From: Pseudonocardia benzenivorans CB1190
GTDB lineage: Bacteria > Actinomycetota > Actinomycetes > Mycobacteriales > Pseudonocardiaceae
Direction of reading: 5' to 3'
Assembly: GCF_000196675.2 (NCBI RefSeq)
Contig: NC_015312.1
Coordinates: forward strand, 4,278,001 to 4,342,000
Length of the DNA: 64,000 nucleotides
Position 1 is the stretch's first letter, and each line of letters begins with the position of its first letter. The position numbers were made by a program, and so were the translations under genes. The notes beneath the pieces were generated by a model. It did not search any database and had not been told where the DNA came from. It worked only from the letters and a program-made list of their open reading frames with translations. This document shows positions 1-8,401 of this stretch, in pieces.

Positions 1-2744
1 CCCCAGCGGAACGCCGCGATGTTGGCCTCGACGGCGACGCCGTTGAGCCCGATCGCCCACTCGACCGACTCGGCGCCGACCGGCAGCGCCCCGGCCTGGC
101 AGGCCGCGCCGAGCAGCAGCAGGTTGGCCGGCATCGCGTCGCCGAACAGCGCGACGGCGGCGCCGGCCGCGTCGAGCCGCACGACGTCGGCACACCGGCC
201 GGCGATGCGGTCGACCAGCGCCTCGACGTCGGGCGCGGCGACGGTCGCGTCGCGCACCATGGCGCCCGTCGGCACCGACGACACCGACACGACGGCCGTC
301 GTGTCGGTGGCCGAGGCGTAGCCGAGGTTGCGCGCGTCGGCACCGACGAGCGCGTCGAAGGCGAGGTAGCAGCGCGCCTGCGCGGGTCCGACGCGGTTCG
401 CGGGGCCGAGCTCGGCCTCGGACGCGGCGACCCGCAGGTGCGAGACCACCGGCCCGGCCTTCTGCGACAGCCCGGTCTGGTCGACGCCGTGCACGGCCAG
501 CCCCTCGTGCACGGCTGCCGACGCGAGCACCTGGTTGACCGTGACGATGCCGGTCCCGCCGATGCCGGCGAGGAACACGTCACCGGCCGGAGCGACCACC
601 GCGGACGGCACGTCGGGCGGCTCGGGGCGGGTGCGAGCCGCGGGGCGCGCACCATCGGCGACGACGGTCACGAACGACGGGCAGTCCCCGTCGAGACAGG
701 AGTAGTCGGTGTTGCAGGACGACTGGTCGATGCGGGTCTTGCGACCCAGCTCGGTGTCGACGGGCTGCACCGACAGGCAGTTGCTCTTCACCCCGCAGTC
801 GCCGCAGCCCTCACACACCTCCTCGTTGATGACGACGCGGGTGGGCCGCACCGCGAGCGCCCCGCGCTTGCGCAGTCGTCGCGACTCCGCGGCGCAGCGC
901 TGGTCGTAGATCAGGACGGTGACGCCCTCGGCCTCCCCCAGCACGCGCTGGGCCTCGTCGAACCGGTCGCGGTGCCACAGGTCGACCCCCCGCGGCAGCG
1001 GCGGCAGCGCCCGGTAGCGCGCCGGCTCGTCGGCACACACCAGCACCCGGGCGACGCCCTCGGCCAGCAGCTTCGCCGCGAGCGCCGGGACCTCGAGCCC
1101 GCCCTCGGCGTCCTGTCCGCCGGTCATGGCGACGGCCCGGTTGTAGAGGAGCTTGAACGTGATCGACACGCCGGCGGCGACGCAGGCCTGCACGGCGAGC
1201 TGGCCGGAGTGGGCGAACGTCCCGTCGCCCATGTTCTGGTACATGTGCCGGGCGTCGGTGAACGGCGCCTGCCCGATCCACTGCGCGCCCTCGCCGCCCA
1301 TCTGCGTGATCGACGAGACCTCGCTGGTGGGCCGATGGGTCAGCGCGACCATCGCGTGGCACCCGATCCCACCGCCCGCGACCGCACCCTCGGGGACGAC
1401 GGTCGAGCGGTTGTGCGGGCAGCCCGAGCAGAAGTAGGGGGTGCGGGCGACCGGCGACAACGACAGCGGCGCGGGCACCCGTACGGGCTCGGGCAGCGCG
1501 ACGCGCCCGGAGAGGACGCGGCGCAGCGGCCCGGCCAGCGCTCCGGCGGTCAGCTCCCCCGCGACGGGCACCAGCGGCCGGCCGTCGGCGTCGGCGGACC
1601 CGACGACCACGGGTGCGGACGCCAGACCGTACAGCGCGTCACGGACCCCGGTCTCGAGGAACGGCGTCTTCTCCTCGACGACGAGCACGGTGTCCAGGCC
1701 CTCGGCGAAGTCGCGCAGGAGGCCGCGCTGCACGGGCGCGACCATGCCCATCCGCAGCAGCCGGATCCCGGCTCTGCGGCAGCCGTCGTCGTCGAGACCG
1801 ACGTCGCGCAGTGCCTGCCGGACGTCGGTGAACGCCTTCCCGGCGGCGACGATCCCCAGCCAGGCACCCGGGGTGTCCAGCTCGACGGTGTTGACCGGGT
1901 TGGCCTCGAGGAAGGCGTCGACCATCGCCCGCCGCGGCCCGTAGAGCTGGGCCTCGGCCTCCAGCGACGACGGCGGCACGAGCATCGGGATCTGGCGGTA
2001 CTCCCAGTCCCGTCCCTCCCACTGCAGCGCCGGGACGGTGATCTCGACGTCGCCGCAGCCGGCGTCGAGGGTCCAGACGCCGTCGGCGACGTCGGCGGTG
2101 ATCTTCATGCCGACCCACATGCCCGAGGCCCGCGACAGCGCGACGCCGTAGCGGCCCAGCCGCACGATCTCCTCGGCGCTGCTGGGGTAGAGGACGGGCA
2201 GCCCGTAGCCGGTGAGCGTGCGCTCGGAGATGCACGGGATGGTCGACGACTTGCAGCTCGGGTCGTCGCCGGCGAGGACGAGGACCCCACCCGCGGGGTG
2301 GGCGCCGCACATGTTGCCGTGCCGCATCGGGTCGCCCGCCCGGTCGACGCCGGGCGCCTTGCCGTACCAGACGCCGACGGCGCCGTCGACCGTCCGGCCG
2401 TGCCCGGGCACCTCGACCTGGCTGCCCCAGATCGCGGTCGCGGCGAGCTCCTCGTTGACCCCGGGCACGAACGTCAGGCCCGCCGTCTCGACGAGCTCCG
2501 GTGCGGCGGCCAGCGTCTTGTCCAGCCCGCCCAGGGGCGAGCCCTGGTAGCCGGACACGAAGGACGCCGTCCGCAGCCCCGCGCGCGCGTCCGCCGCGTG
2601 CTGCTCGGCGAGCAGCCGGGCGATGGCCTGCACGCCGGTGAGCAGCACCGGACCGGTGCCCGGTCGGTAGCGGTCGGTCAGGGAGAAGTCCACGGGGTCC
2701 GCGGCCGGTCCCGAGGCCCGCGGCTCGCTGTCCTGCACGGTCAT
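1..2744 (-). CDS. Fused indolepyruvate/2-oxoacid ferredoxin oxidoreductase (3' end off window)
   Basis: Reading the minus strand from the ATG at 2744 gives about 914 codons with no stop before the window edge. Order of parts: a TPP-dependent alpha-like N-terminal domain (residues ~25-600, with FVSGYQGSPLGGLD near the start and GGEGAQWIGQ / MGDGTFAHSG in the TPP-binding part), a ferredoxin-like segment at ~635-690 with CEGCGDCGVKSNC plus further cysteines (CNTDYSC..DGDC), and the start of the gamma-type domain (FLAGIGGTGIVTVNQVL). This is the long single-chain type (usually about 1150-1200 aa) that decarboxylates aryl- or branched 2-oxoacids to acyl-CoA with ferredoxin as acceptor. A ribosome site (GAGGTG) sits 6 nt before the ATG. 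The downstream acyl-CoA ligase lies behind it on the same strand. The true substrate cannot be read from sequence. Confidence 0.9.
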   Translation of the reverse strand, partial: MTVQDSEPRASGPAADPVDFSLTDRYRPGTGPVLLTGVQAIARLLAEQHAADARAGLRTASFVSGYQGSPLGGLDKTLAAAPELVETAGLTFVPGVNEELAATAIWGSQVEVPGHGRTVDGAVGVWYGKAPGVDRAGDPMRHGNMCGAHPAGGVLVLAGDDPSCKSSTIPCISERTLTGYGLPVLYPSSAEEIVRLGRYGVALSRASGMWVGMKITADVADGVWTLDAGCGDVEITVPALQWEGRDWEYRQIPMLVPPSSLEAEAQLYGPRRAMVDAFLEANPVNTVELDTPGAWLGIVAAGKAFTDVRQALRDVGLDDDGCRRAGIRLLRMGMVAPVQRGLLRDFAEGLDTVLVVEEKTPFLETGVRDALYGLASAPVVVGSADADGRPLVPVAGELTAGALAGPLRRVLSGRVALPEPVRVPAPLSLSPVARTPYFCSGCPHNRSTVVPEGAVAGGGIGCHAMVALTHRPTSEVSSITQMGGEGAQWIGQAPFTDARHMYQNMGDGTFAHSGQLAVQACVAAGVSITFKLLYNRAVAMTGGQDAEGGLEVPALAAKLLAEGVARVLVCADEPARYRALPPLPRGVDLWHRDRFDEAQRVLGEAEGVTVLIYDQRCAAESRRLRKRGALAVRPTRVVINEEVCEGCGDCGVKSNCLSVQPVDTELGRKTRIDQSSCNTDYSCLDGDCPSFVTVVADGARPAARTRPEPPDVPSAVVAPAGDVFLAGIGGTGIVTVNQVLASAAVHEGLAVHGVDQTGLSQKAGPVVSHLRVAASEAELGPANRVGPAQARCYLAFDALVGADARNLGYASATDTTAVVSVSSVPTGAMVRDATVAAPDVEALVDRIAGRCADVVRLDAAGAAVALFGDAMPANLLLLGAACQAGALPVGAESVEWAIGLNGVAVEANIAAFRW

Positions 2745-2861
2745 GCGTTCACCTCGCCGGTCGGACGCCGCCCACGTCGTGGAGACGGCCTGCCCACCTT
2801 CTCATTGCCGCGGCGGATCCGCGGAGCACCCGTTCCGATCAGCGCAACGCGGGCCCCGCTA

Positions 2862-4436
2862 CTACTGGATCCGCCGCTCGACGCCCGCCCACGCCTTCTC
2901 CCGGAGGACGAACTTCTGGATCTTGCCGGTGGAGGTCTTGGGCAGCTCGCCGAACACGACGGTCTTCGGTGCCTTGAACCGCGCGAGCCTGCCCTTGACG
3001 TGCTCGATGATCTCCTGCTCGGTCACCGACGCGCCGGCGTGCAGGGTCACGTAGGCGGCCGGGACCTCTCCCCAGCGCTCGTCGGGCACCGCGATCACCG
3101 CGACCTCGAGGACGGCCGGGTGCTCGGCGACGGCCTGCTCGACCTCGACGCTCGCGATGTTCTCGCCCCCGGAGATGATCACGTCCTTGCTGCGGTCGCG
3201 CAGCTCGACGTAGCCGTCGGGATGCATCACCCCGAGGTCGCCCGTGCGGAACCAGCCGTCGGGCGCGGCCGCCGCGGTCGCCTCGGGGTCCTTGAAGTAC
3301 CCGAGCATGACGTTGTTGCCGCGCAGGGCGATCTGGCCCACCGAGGTGCCGTCGGCCGGCAGGTCGGCGCCGTTGTCGTCGACGATCCGGGCGGTGCAGG
3401 AGATCATGTTGCCGACGCCCTGGCGCGCCTTGAGCCGGGCCTGCTCCTCTGCGTCGAGGCCGTTCCACTCCGGGCGCCAGTCGCAGATCATCGCCGGGCC
3501 GAACGTCTCGGTGAGCCCGTAGAGGTGGGTGACGTCGAAACCGAGGCCGGCCATCCGGCGCAGGATCGCCGGGGACGGGGGCGCCCCGCCCGTCGCGATC
3601 CGGACCACGCGGTCGCCGGGCACGCCCTCACCGGCCTGCTCGGCGTAGGCCAGCATCGACAGCACCGTCGGCGCCCCGTTGAGGTGAGTGACACCCTCCT
3701 CGCGGATCAGCTGCCAGACCCGCGCGGGATCGACCTTGTCGAGGCAGACGTGCGTGCCGGCCGCGGCGGTGACGGCCCACGGGAAGCACCAGCCGTTGCA
3801 GTGGAACATCGGCAGCGTCCACAGGTGCACCGTCGAGGGCGACATCCCGGTGTGCCCGACCATCGCCAACGCCTGCAGGTAGGCGCCGCGATGGTGGTAC
3901 ATGACGCCCTTGGGGCGGCCCGTCGTCCCGGACGTGTAGTTGATCGAGAGCAGCGCGCGCTCGTCGTCGGGGGTGACGGCCAGCGGCGACGCGCCCGCGA
4001 GCAGGGCCTCGTACTCCTCCCCCGCCCGGATGCGCGCGGGCGCGGCCGTGCCGGAGCCGGCGAGCCGGGCGAGGGCGTCGTCGACGAGCTCGTCGAACAC
4101 GGGGTCGTGGACCAGCACGGCCGCACCGGAGTGCTCGAGGATGTAGGCGACCTCGCCGGCCGAGAGCCGGGTGTTGATCGCGACCAGCGGCGACCCCGCC
4201 CACGGCACGCCGTAGTTCGACTCCAGCAGCACGTGGGTGTTCGGGGCGAGGAACGCGACGGGGCGCCCGCCCGCCAACGGGGCGAGGCCACCCGCGAGGC
4301 GCCTGCAGCGGTCGTGGAACTCGCGGTAGGTCAGTCGGAGCTCGCCGTCGATCACCGCGACGCGGTCGCCGTGCGCGGCCGCCGCGCGATCGAGATAGGA
4401 CACCGGCGTCAGCGGCTCGAACGACAGATCCGTCAT
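2862..4436 (-). CDS. AMP-dependent acyl-CoA synthetase (FadD-like)
   Basis: 524-aa adenylate-forming enzyme that activates a carboxylic acid with ATP and loads it on CoA. Visible motifs: the phosphate-binding loop TSGTTGRPKG at residues 168-177, TGGAPPSPA and YGLTETFGP in the adenylate pocket, GWFRTGDLG and DRSKDVIISGGENI at the hinge, and PKTSTGKIQK near the C-terminus carrying the catalytic lysine. Start: ATG 4436 is chosen because an AGGG ribosome site lies 8 nt upstream; a start at 4457 would add seven residues but has no visible site. The length and motifs fit medium/long-chain acyl-CoA ligases of the plant AAE/FadD sort. It sits upstream of the 2-oxoacid oxidoreductase on the same strand, which suggests joint use in acid catabolism. 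Chain-length preference is unknown. Confidence 0.92.
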   Translation of the reverse strand: MTDLSFEPLTPVSYLDRAAAAHGDRVAVIDGELRLTYREFHDRCRRLAGGLAPLAGGRPVAFLAPNTHVLLESNYGVPWAGSPLVAINTRLSAGEVAYILEHSGAAVLVHDPVFDELVDDALARLAGSGTAAPARIRAGEEYEALLAGASPLAVTPDDERALLSINYTSGTTGRPKGVMYHHRGAYLQALAMVGHTGMSPSTVHLWTLPMFHCNGWCFPWAVTAAAGTHVCLDKVDPARVWQLIREEGVTHLNGAPTVLSMLAYAEQAGEGVPGDRVVRIATGGAPPSPAILRRMAGLGFDVTHLYGLTETFGPAMICDWRPEWNGLDAEEQARLKARQGVGNMISCTARIVDDNGADLPADGTSVGQIALRGNNVMLGYFKDPEATAAAAPDGWFRTGDLGVMHPDGYVELRDRSKDVIISGGENIASVEVEQAVAEHPAVLEVAVIAVPDERWGEVPAAYVTLHAGASVTEQEIIEHVKGRLARFKAPKTVVFGELPKTSTGKIQKFVLREKAWAGVERRIQ

Positions 4437-4495
4437 GAGGGGAACCCTGTCACGCACCGCCCCGAACGGAAGCCGTCCGACAGTGCCCCGGCTGT

Positions 4496-4541
4496 GACCC
4501 TCACCTCAGCGACCCTCACCTCAGCGACCCTCACCTTCAGC
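4496..4541. repeat. Three tandem 15-16 bp repeats
   Basis: GACCCTCACCTCAGC occurs at 4496-4510 and 4511-4525, followed by a 16-bp variant at 4526-4541. On the minus strand the array begins at the stop codon of the small membrane-protein gene and runs downstream toward the acyl-CoA ligase. No function is evident. Confidence 0.9.
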
Positions 4542-4716
4542 GCGGCGCCGGGGCCGGCGGCGAGGCCGGCTCCGCCGCCGCGATCCGCGCCCGCAGCCGC
4601 TCCCGGATCTCCTCCGGGGTGTAGGCGCGGCGGCGCCGCTCGGCGCGCGCGGTGACGACACCGGTCGCCGCCACTCCGGCGAGCCCCGCCAGACCTGCCC
4701 ACTTCCACCAGCGCAT
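4537..4716 (-). CDS. Small single-span membrane protein
   Basis: 59 aa beginning MRWWKWAGLAGLAGV. A short N-terminal hydrophobic helix (about residues 4-20) is followed by a basic patch (RAERRRRAY), the segment TPEEIRERLRARI that should be helical, and an Ala/Pro tail. The layout suggests an inner-membrane protein with a short cytoplasmic helix. Two starts are possible, ATG 4722 and ATG 4716. The second is favoured because a -10-like TACCCT lies 6 nt before it, the spacing expected for a leaderless mRNA. It is divergent from the papain-like amidase gene and shares its promoter bases. I do not recognise a specific function. Confidence 0.7.
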   Translation of the reverse strand: MRWWKWAGLAGLAGVAATGVVTARAERRRRAYTPEEIRERLRARIAAAEPASPPAPAPR

Positions 4717-4721
4717 CGCCA

Positions 4722-4728
4722 TAGGGTA
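4722..4728. promoter_or_regulatory. Shared back-to-back -10 element (TAGGGTA)
   Basis: On the plus strand TAGGGT (4722-4727) is followed by 8 nt and GTG 4736. On the minus strand TACCCT (4728-4723) is followed by 6 nt and ATG 4716. The same 7 bp can therefore serve as -10 for both divergent genes, with transcription starting at or next to each start codon. This is inference from spacing; no -35 boxes are obvious. Confidence 0.5.
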
Positions 4729-4735
4729 GGCGCCC

Positions 4736-5476
4736 GTGAGCGGCTCCTCGATCTCCCTCGACCGCGCGGTCGACCTGACCAGGACCGGGGACGTGTGGCT
4801 GTTCCGCGGCCGCACCGGCGCCGACCGGGCCATCCAGAACCTGACGAACTCGCCGGTCAACCACGTCGGCATGGCGATCGTGGTCGAGGACCTGCCGCCG
4901 CTGATGTGGCATGCCGAGCTCGGCCGGTCGCTGCCGGACGTGTGGACCGGCCGCCACCAGCGCGGCGTCCAGCTCCACGACCTGCGCGACGCCGTCGCCA
5001 CCTGGCACGAGCGCTACCACCAGCGGGTCTGGCTGCGCCAGCTGGAGCCCACGGTCGGGCGCGAGCGGGAGGACGCGGCGCTGCGCACCGTGGCCCGCCT
5101 CGACGGCACCCCGTTCCCGTCGACGGCGCGGCTCGCGTCGCGCTGGGCCCGGGGGCGGCTCCCGCGGGCCGGTGCCCGCGCCGCCCGCGTGCGGGACTCG
5201 GTCCTCGCGCGGGTGCGCGCGCCGCTCGCGCGCCGTCGCGGGGACGACGGGGTCCCGCCCGCCGCCGGCTCCGACGTCGCGGCGACGGAGCCCGCGCTCG
5301 TCACCGCCTACTGCGCGGAGGTCGTCGCGGTGACCTACGAGGAGATGGGCCTGCTCACCGCCGACCGCCGGCCCAACTGGTACGACCCGGGTCGCTTCTG
5401 GTCCGGCGACCGGCTGCCCCTCGTCGACGGGTTCGCGCTCGGCGGCGAGATCGCGGTGTCGGTCGACGGGCGGTGA
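4736..5476 (+). CDS. Permuted papain-fold amidase-like protein (YiiX/NlpC-P60 type)
   Basis: 246-aa protein. GDVWLFRG near residue 18 and NSPVNHVGMAI with His43 at the start of a strand, then TAYCAEVVAVTYEEMGLL with Cys193, match the permuted catalytic order (His first, Cys late) of the YiiX/YaeF C92 group, in which the His-Cys pair attacks amide or thioester bonds. A basic, low-complexity stretch (residues ~135-180) separates the two halves. There is no signal peptide, so action is probably cytoplasmic or membrane-associated. The GTG start at 4736 has no Shine-Dalgarno but a TAGGGT -10 8 nt upstream, so leaderless translation is likely. Family assignment is good; substrate unknown. Confidence 0.72.
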   Translation: MSGSSISLDRAVDLTRTGDVWLFRGRTGADRAIQNLTNSPVNHVGMAIVVEDLPPLMWHAELGRSLPDVWTGRHQRGVQLHDLRDAVATWHERYHQRVWLRQLEPTVGREREDAALRTVARLDGTPFPSTARLASRWARGRLPRAGARAARVRDSVLARVRAPLARRRGDDGVPPAAGSDVAATEPALVTAYCAEVVAVTYEEMGLLTADRRPNWYDPGRFWSGDRLPLVDGFALGGEIAVSVDGR

Positions 5477-5534
5477 CCCGCAGGTCGTGCCGGTCGCGCC
5501 CGCGCGTGCCGTGCCGGTCGGGTCGGGGTCTCCG

Positions 5535-5540
5535 TAGGCT
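5535..5540 (+). promoter_or_regulatory. -10 element for a leaderless gene
   Basis: TAGGCT followed by the 6-nt spacer GGCGGG and GTG 5547. No ribosome site precedes the start codon. Confidence 0.5.
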
Positions 5541-5546
5541 GGCGGG

Positions 5547-6674
5547 GTGAGCATCGTGTCCCGCCGGGTGGTGTCGGCCGCCGCCCGCTCGGTACTCGTC
5601 GGCGGCCTGCTCGTCGGGGCCGGCAGGGTCGCGCGGGCCGCCCGCGGCGTTCCCCTGGCGGTCGGGGCGAGCGACGCCGTCCTGCGGGCCCGGGCCGCGA
5701 GCTCACCGCACTCCCGCGACGGCCGCTTCGGCAACACCGAGCCCGGCGTCCAGATCGCGCCGGGCGAGTTGCGCGGGCTACTGCTGCGGCTGCTCACCCG
5801 CGGGACGACCGGCACCCCGTCGGCGCCGGTCCCGATCGCGGCCGACGTCCAGCCCGTCACCGCGGGCGAGCTCGCGCTGACCTGGTACGGCCATTCGTCG
5901 GTGCTGCTGGAGATCGACGGCCGCCGGGTGCTGACCGACCCGGTGTGGAGCGAGCGGGTCTCGCCGTCGGAGCGGGTCGGGCCGCGGCGGCTGCACCCGG
6001 CGCCGGTCCCGCTGCAGGCGTTGCCTCAGGTCGACGCCGTCGTCGTCTCCCACGACCACTACGACCACCTCGACATGGCGACCGTGCGACGGCTCGGCCA
6101 CGAGACGGCCGCCGTGTTCGTCGTCCCGGTCGGGATCGGGGCCCACCTGCGCCGCTGGGGGGTGCCCGACGACCGGATCCGCGAGCTGGACTGGAACGAC
6201 GCCACCGAGGTCGCCGGGCTCACGATCACGTGCGCGGAGGCGCGTCACTTCTCCGGCAGGCTGTTCGCCCGCAACACGACCCAGTGGTCGTCGTGGGCGG
6301 TCGCGGGGCCGCGGCGGCGGGCCTACTTCGGCGGCGACACCGGGTACACCGCGGCATTCTCCGAGGCGGGCGCGCGGCTGGGACCGTTCGACGTCACCGT
6401 CCTGCCCGTCGGGGCCTACGACGTCGCGTGGCCCGACATCCACATGAACCCCGAGGAATCGGTGCGGGCGCATCGCGACCTGCGCGGCGGATTACTCGTG
6501 CCGGTGCACTGGGCGACGTTCAACCTCGCATTTCACGGGTGGTCCGAGCCGGTGACACGGCTGCGGGCCGCGGCCGAAACCGCGCGAATCCCACTGGTGG
6601 TACCGCGTCCCGGTCAACGCGTCGACCTGCTCGTCCCGCCCGCATTGGACGACTGGTGGTCGGCGCTGGGGTGA
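5547..6674 (+). CDS. Metallo-beta-lactamase-fold hydrolase, NAPE-PLD/UlaG-like
   Basis: 375 aa. An N-terminal hydrophobic stretch (about residues 5-35) may anchor it to the membrane. WYGHSSVLLEI opens the fold; the metal site HDHYDH is at residues 169-174, later ligands lie in EARHFSGR, FGGDTGY and VPVHWATF. The whole pattern (including AWPDIHMNPEESV) matches N-acyl-phosphatidylethanolamine phospholipase D-like and UlaG-like enzymes, which hydrolyse phosphodiester or lactone bonds with two metal ions. Bacterial members are mostly uncharacterised, so lipid hydrolysis is only the likeliest guess. The GTG start is probably leaderless (TAGGCT, 6 nt upstream). Confidence 0.85.
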   Translation: MSIVSRRVVSAAARSVLVGGLLVGAGRVARAARGVPLAVGASDAVLRARAASSPHSRDGRFGNTEPGVQIAPGELRGLLLRLLTRGTTGTPSAPVPIAADVQPVTAGELALTWYGHSSVLLEIDGRRVLTDPVWSERVSPSERVGPRRLHPAPVPLQALPQVDAVVVSHDHYDHLDMATVRRLGHETAAVFVVPVGIGAHLRRWGVPDDRIRELDWNDATEVAGLTITCAEARHFSGRLFARNTTQWSSWAVAGPRRRAYFGGDTGYTAAFSEAGARLGPFDVTVLPVGAYDVAWPDIHMNPEESVRAHRDLRGGLLVPVHWATFNLAFHGWSEPVTRLRAAAETARIPLVVPRPGQRVDLLVPPALDDWWSALG

Positions 6675-7019
6675 CGCCTTTCCGGCGGCTTCGGGCGACC
6701 ATTCATCCGGATTACCCGACCGCGCTCGGTACGCTGCGCAGCGTTCGCCACGCACCGTGCGTGCACACCCGGCAACGCACCGGGTGAACTCGTCGGTAAA
6801 CGGTCGCGCTCTGCACTCCTGTCTGCTGCGCGGACGCATGCAACAGATCTACCCGACTCGCGAGCACTCACAGTGAACGGGTGGACCCCATTCGACATTC
6901 CTCGACCCACTCCATTACGATTGGTCGACGAGGAAATCATGCACGTGCTCGACTCTCCGGCGGATACTGTCGTTCCGTTCGGGTTTCCGCCGTGCCCGCG
7001 CTCTTGTGAAGGGTAGCCA
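6675..7019. other. Intergenic region upstream of lsr2
   Basis: 345 bp with noticeably more A+T than the flanking genes. I see no convincing coding frame. GATACT at 6963-6968 is a reasonable -10 for lsr2, giving a leader of about 45 nt ending in GAAGGG before the start. The first part carries only weak dyads that might end the hydrolase transcript. Confidence 0.45.
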
Positions 7020-7355
7020 GTGGCGAAGCAGACGACGGTGACGCTGGTGGACGACATCGACGGCTCCGAAGCGGACGAGCAGGTCGAGTTCGCCCTCGAC
7101 GGCAAGCACTACGAGATCGACCTGTCCGCGGCGAATGGGAAGCGATTGCGCGAGGCGCTCGACCCCTTCATTAACGCGGCCCGTCGTGCGCCCTCACGGC
7201 GGTCTGGCAGCAGCAACGCCGGCCCGCCGCGTGCGTCTTCGGACCGTGAACAGAACCAGGCCATTCGCGAATGGGCGGTCTCCCAGGGGATGAAGATCTC
7301 CGAGCGCGGCCGGATCCCCACGAATGTGCTCGAGGCGTACCGGCAGAGCCACTGA
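7020..7355 (+). CDS. lsr2: Lsr2 nucleoid-associated protein
   Basis: 111 aa, the normal size. The N-terminal half (MAKQTTVTLVDDIDGSEADE, then VEFALDGKHYEIDLS) is the dimerisation/oligomerisation domain; a flexible Ser/Arg linker leads to the C-terminal DNA-binding domain with REWAVSQGMKISERGRI, where RGR inserts in the minor groove of AT-rich DNA. Lsr2 is the actinobacterial counterpart of H-NS: it coats and silences AT-rich, often acquired, DNA. GTG start 7020 has GAAGGG upstream. Transcribed alone, convergent with the SDR gene at 7493. Confidence 0.97.
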   Translation: MAKQTTVTLVDDIDGSEADEQVEFALDGKHYEIDLSAANGKRLREALDPFINAARRAPSRRSGSSNAGPPRASSDREQNQAIREWAVSQGMKISERGRIPTNVLEAYRQSH

Positions 7356-7492
7356 GGTTCCCCGGCCGGGGCCCGCGTTCGCGACAGCCCCGATGCCGCC
7401 GACCGGCCGGGACCGGCCTCGACACTTCTCCGCATTCCCGGAGCAATCCCCGCGACCCCCCTCGGGTCACTTCCCGTCGGACGGTCCCGTTC

Positions 7493-8248
7493 TCAGGCAC
7501 GCCAGAGCTGCGTACCTGCGCGACTGATGACGATGCTCGGGACGACCGCCCGGGCCGACAACCGGGTGAGCCCGAGCACCATTTCCGAGACGTCGTCGAC
7601 CGTCAACATCGACGACCGTTCCAGACGTCCCTCGAGATGTGCGGTCATGTCCGTGTCGACATATCCCGGCGCGACCGCGGTGGCGTTCACACCGTTGCGG
7701 GACTCCTCGAGGGAGAGCGTCTCGCAGAACGACACCAACCCGGCCTTCGACGCCCCGTACGCCGACAGGCCGGCCTCCGCGGCCACCCCGGTGATCGACG
7801 AGAGCGCGACGACGCGACTGCCGTGGCGGGGGTTGGCCGCGGCCGTCTCGCGCAGCAGCGGCAGGAGCTCACGGACCAGCAGCACGGGCGCCCGCAGGTT
7901 GACCCCGATCTGCAGGTCGAACGCCTTCGTGCGCATCGCCGCCACGGGCTCCTCGGCACCGAGACCGGCGGCCAGCACGAGCACGTCGAGGCGGCCGAAC
8001 CGGTCGGTGTGCTCGGCCGCGAGCCGGACGAGCGCGTCCTCGTCGGCCATGTTGGCGGCGACGCCGTGCACCTCGGCACCGGTCTCGCCCGCGATCTTCT
8101 CGCAGGCGGCGGTGACGCCGGCCTCCTGCCGGGCCGCGACCGTCACCGAGAAGCCCTCACCGGCGAGCCTGCGGGCGATGTCGCCCCCGATGCCCCGTGA
8201 ACCCCCGGTGACGAGTGCGACCCTGCGCCCGTTGTCTCGATCGATCAT
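7493..8248 (-). CDS. SDR-family oxidoreductase (FabG-like)
   Basis: 251 aa classical short-chain dehydrogenase. NAD(P)-binding TGGSRGIG at residues ~14-21; catalytic Ser in ALSSITG, Tyr and Lys in SAYGASKAG; APGYVDTDM follows. ARQ after the second strand suggests NADP(H) preference. It reduces or oxidises a carbonyl/alcohol of unknown identity. 153 bp separate it from the MFS gene on the same strand, so they may or may not be cotranscribed. Confidence 0.88.
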   Translation of the reverse strand: MIDRDNGRRVALVTGGSRGIGGDIARRLAGEGFSVTVAARQEAGVTAACEKIAGETGAEVHGVAANMADEDALVRLAAEHTDRFGRLDVLVLAAGLGAEEPVAAMRTKAFDLQIGVNLRAPVLLVRELLPLLRETAAANPRHGSRVVALSSITGVAAEAGLSAYGASKAGLVSFCETLSLEESRNGVNATAVAPGYVDTDMTAHLEGRLERSSMLTVDDVSEMVLGLTRLSARAVVPSIVISRAGTQLWRA

Positions 8249-8401
8249 CCCGTCACTGTGCCGTACGGGGTCCGCGCACGGTCGGTGACACCTGCCACGG
8301 CCGGGCCACGTCGGCCCGGGGCCGGCCCCTCGGGTCCGGTCGGTCCCCGACGGCGCGGGCCGCCGCGTCCCGGGGCCGGCATCGGGTCTGAGCCCGGCCG
8401 C

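Noticed and set aside
438..4655. Plus-strand open frame of about 1400 codons
   Set aside because: It lies antisense to the 2-oxoacid oxidoreductase and acyl-CoA ligase; product is Arg/Gly/Asp-rich with no fold, a shadow of GC-rich codon use.
7360..7371. CCCCGGCCGGGG palindrome after lsr2 as terminator
   Set aside because: It has no room for a loop and is ordinary for this base composition.
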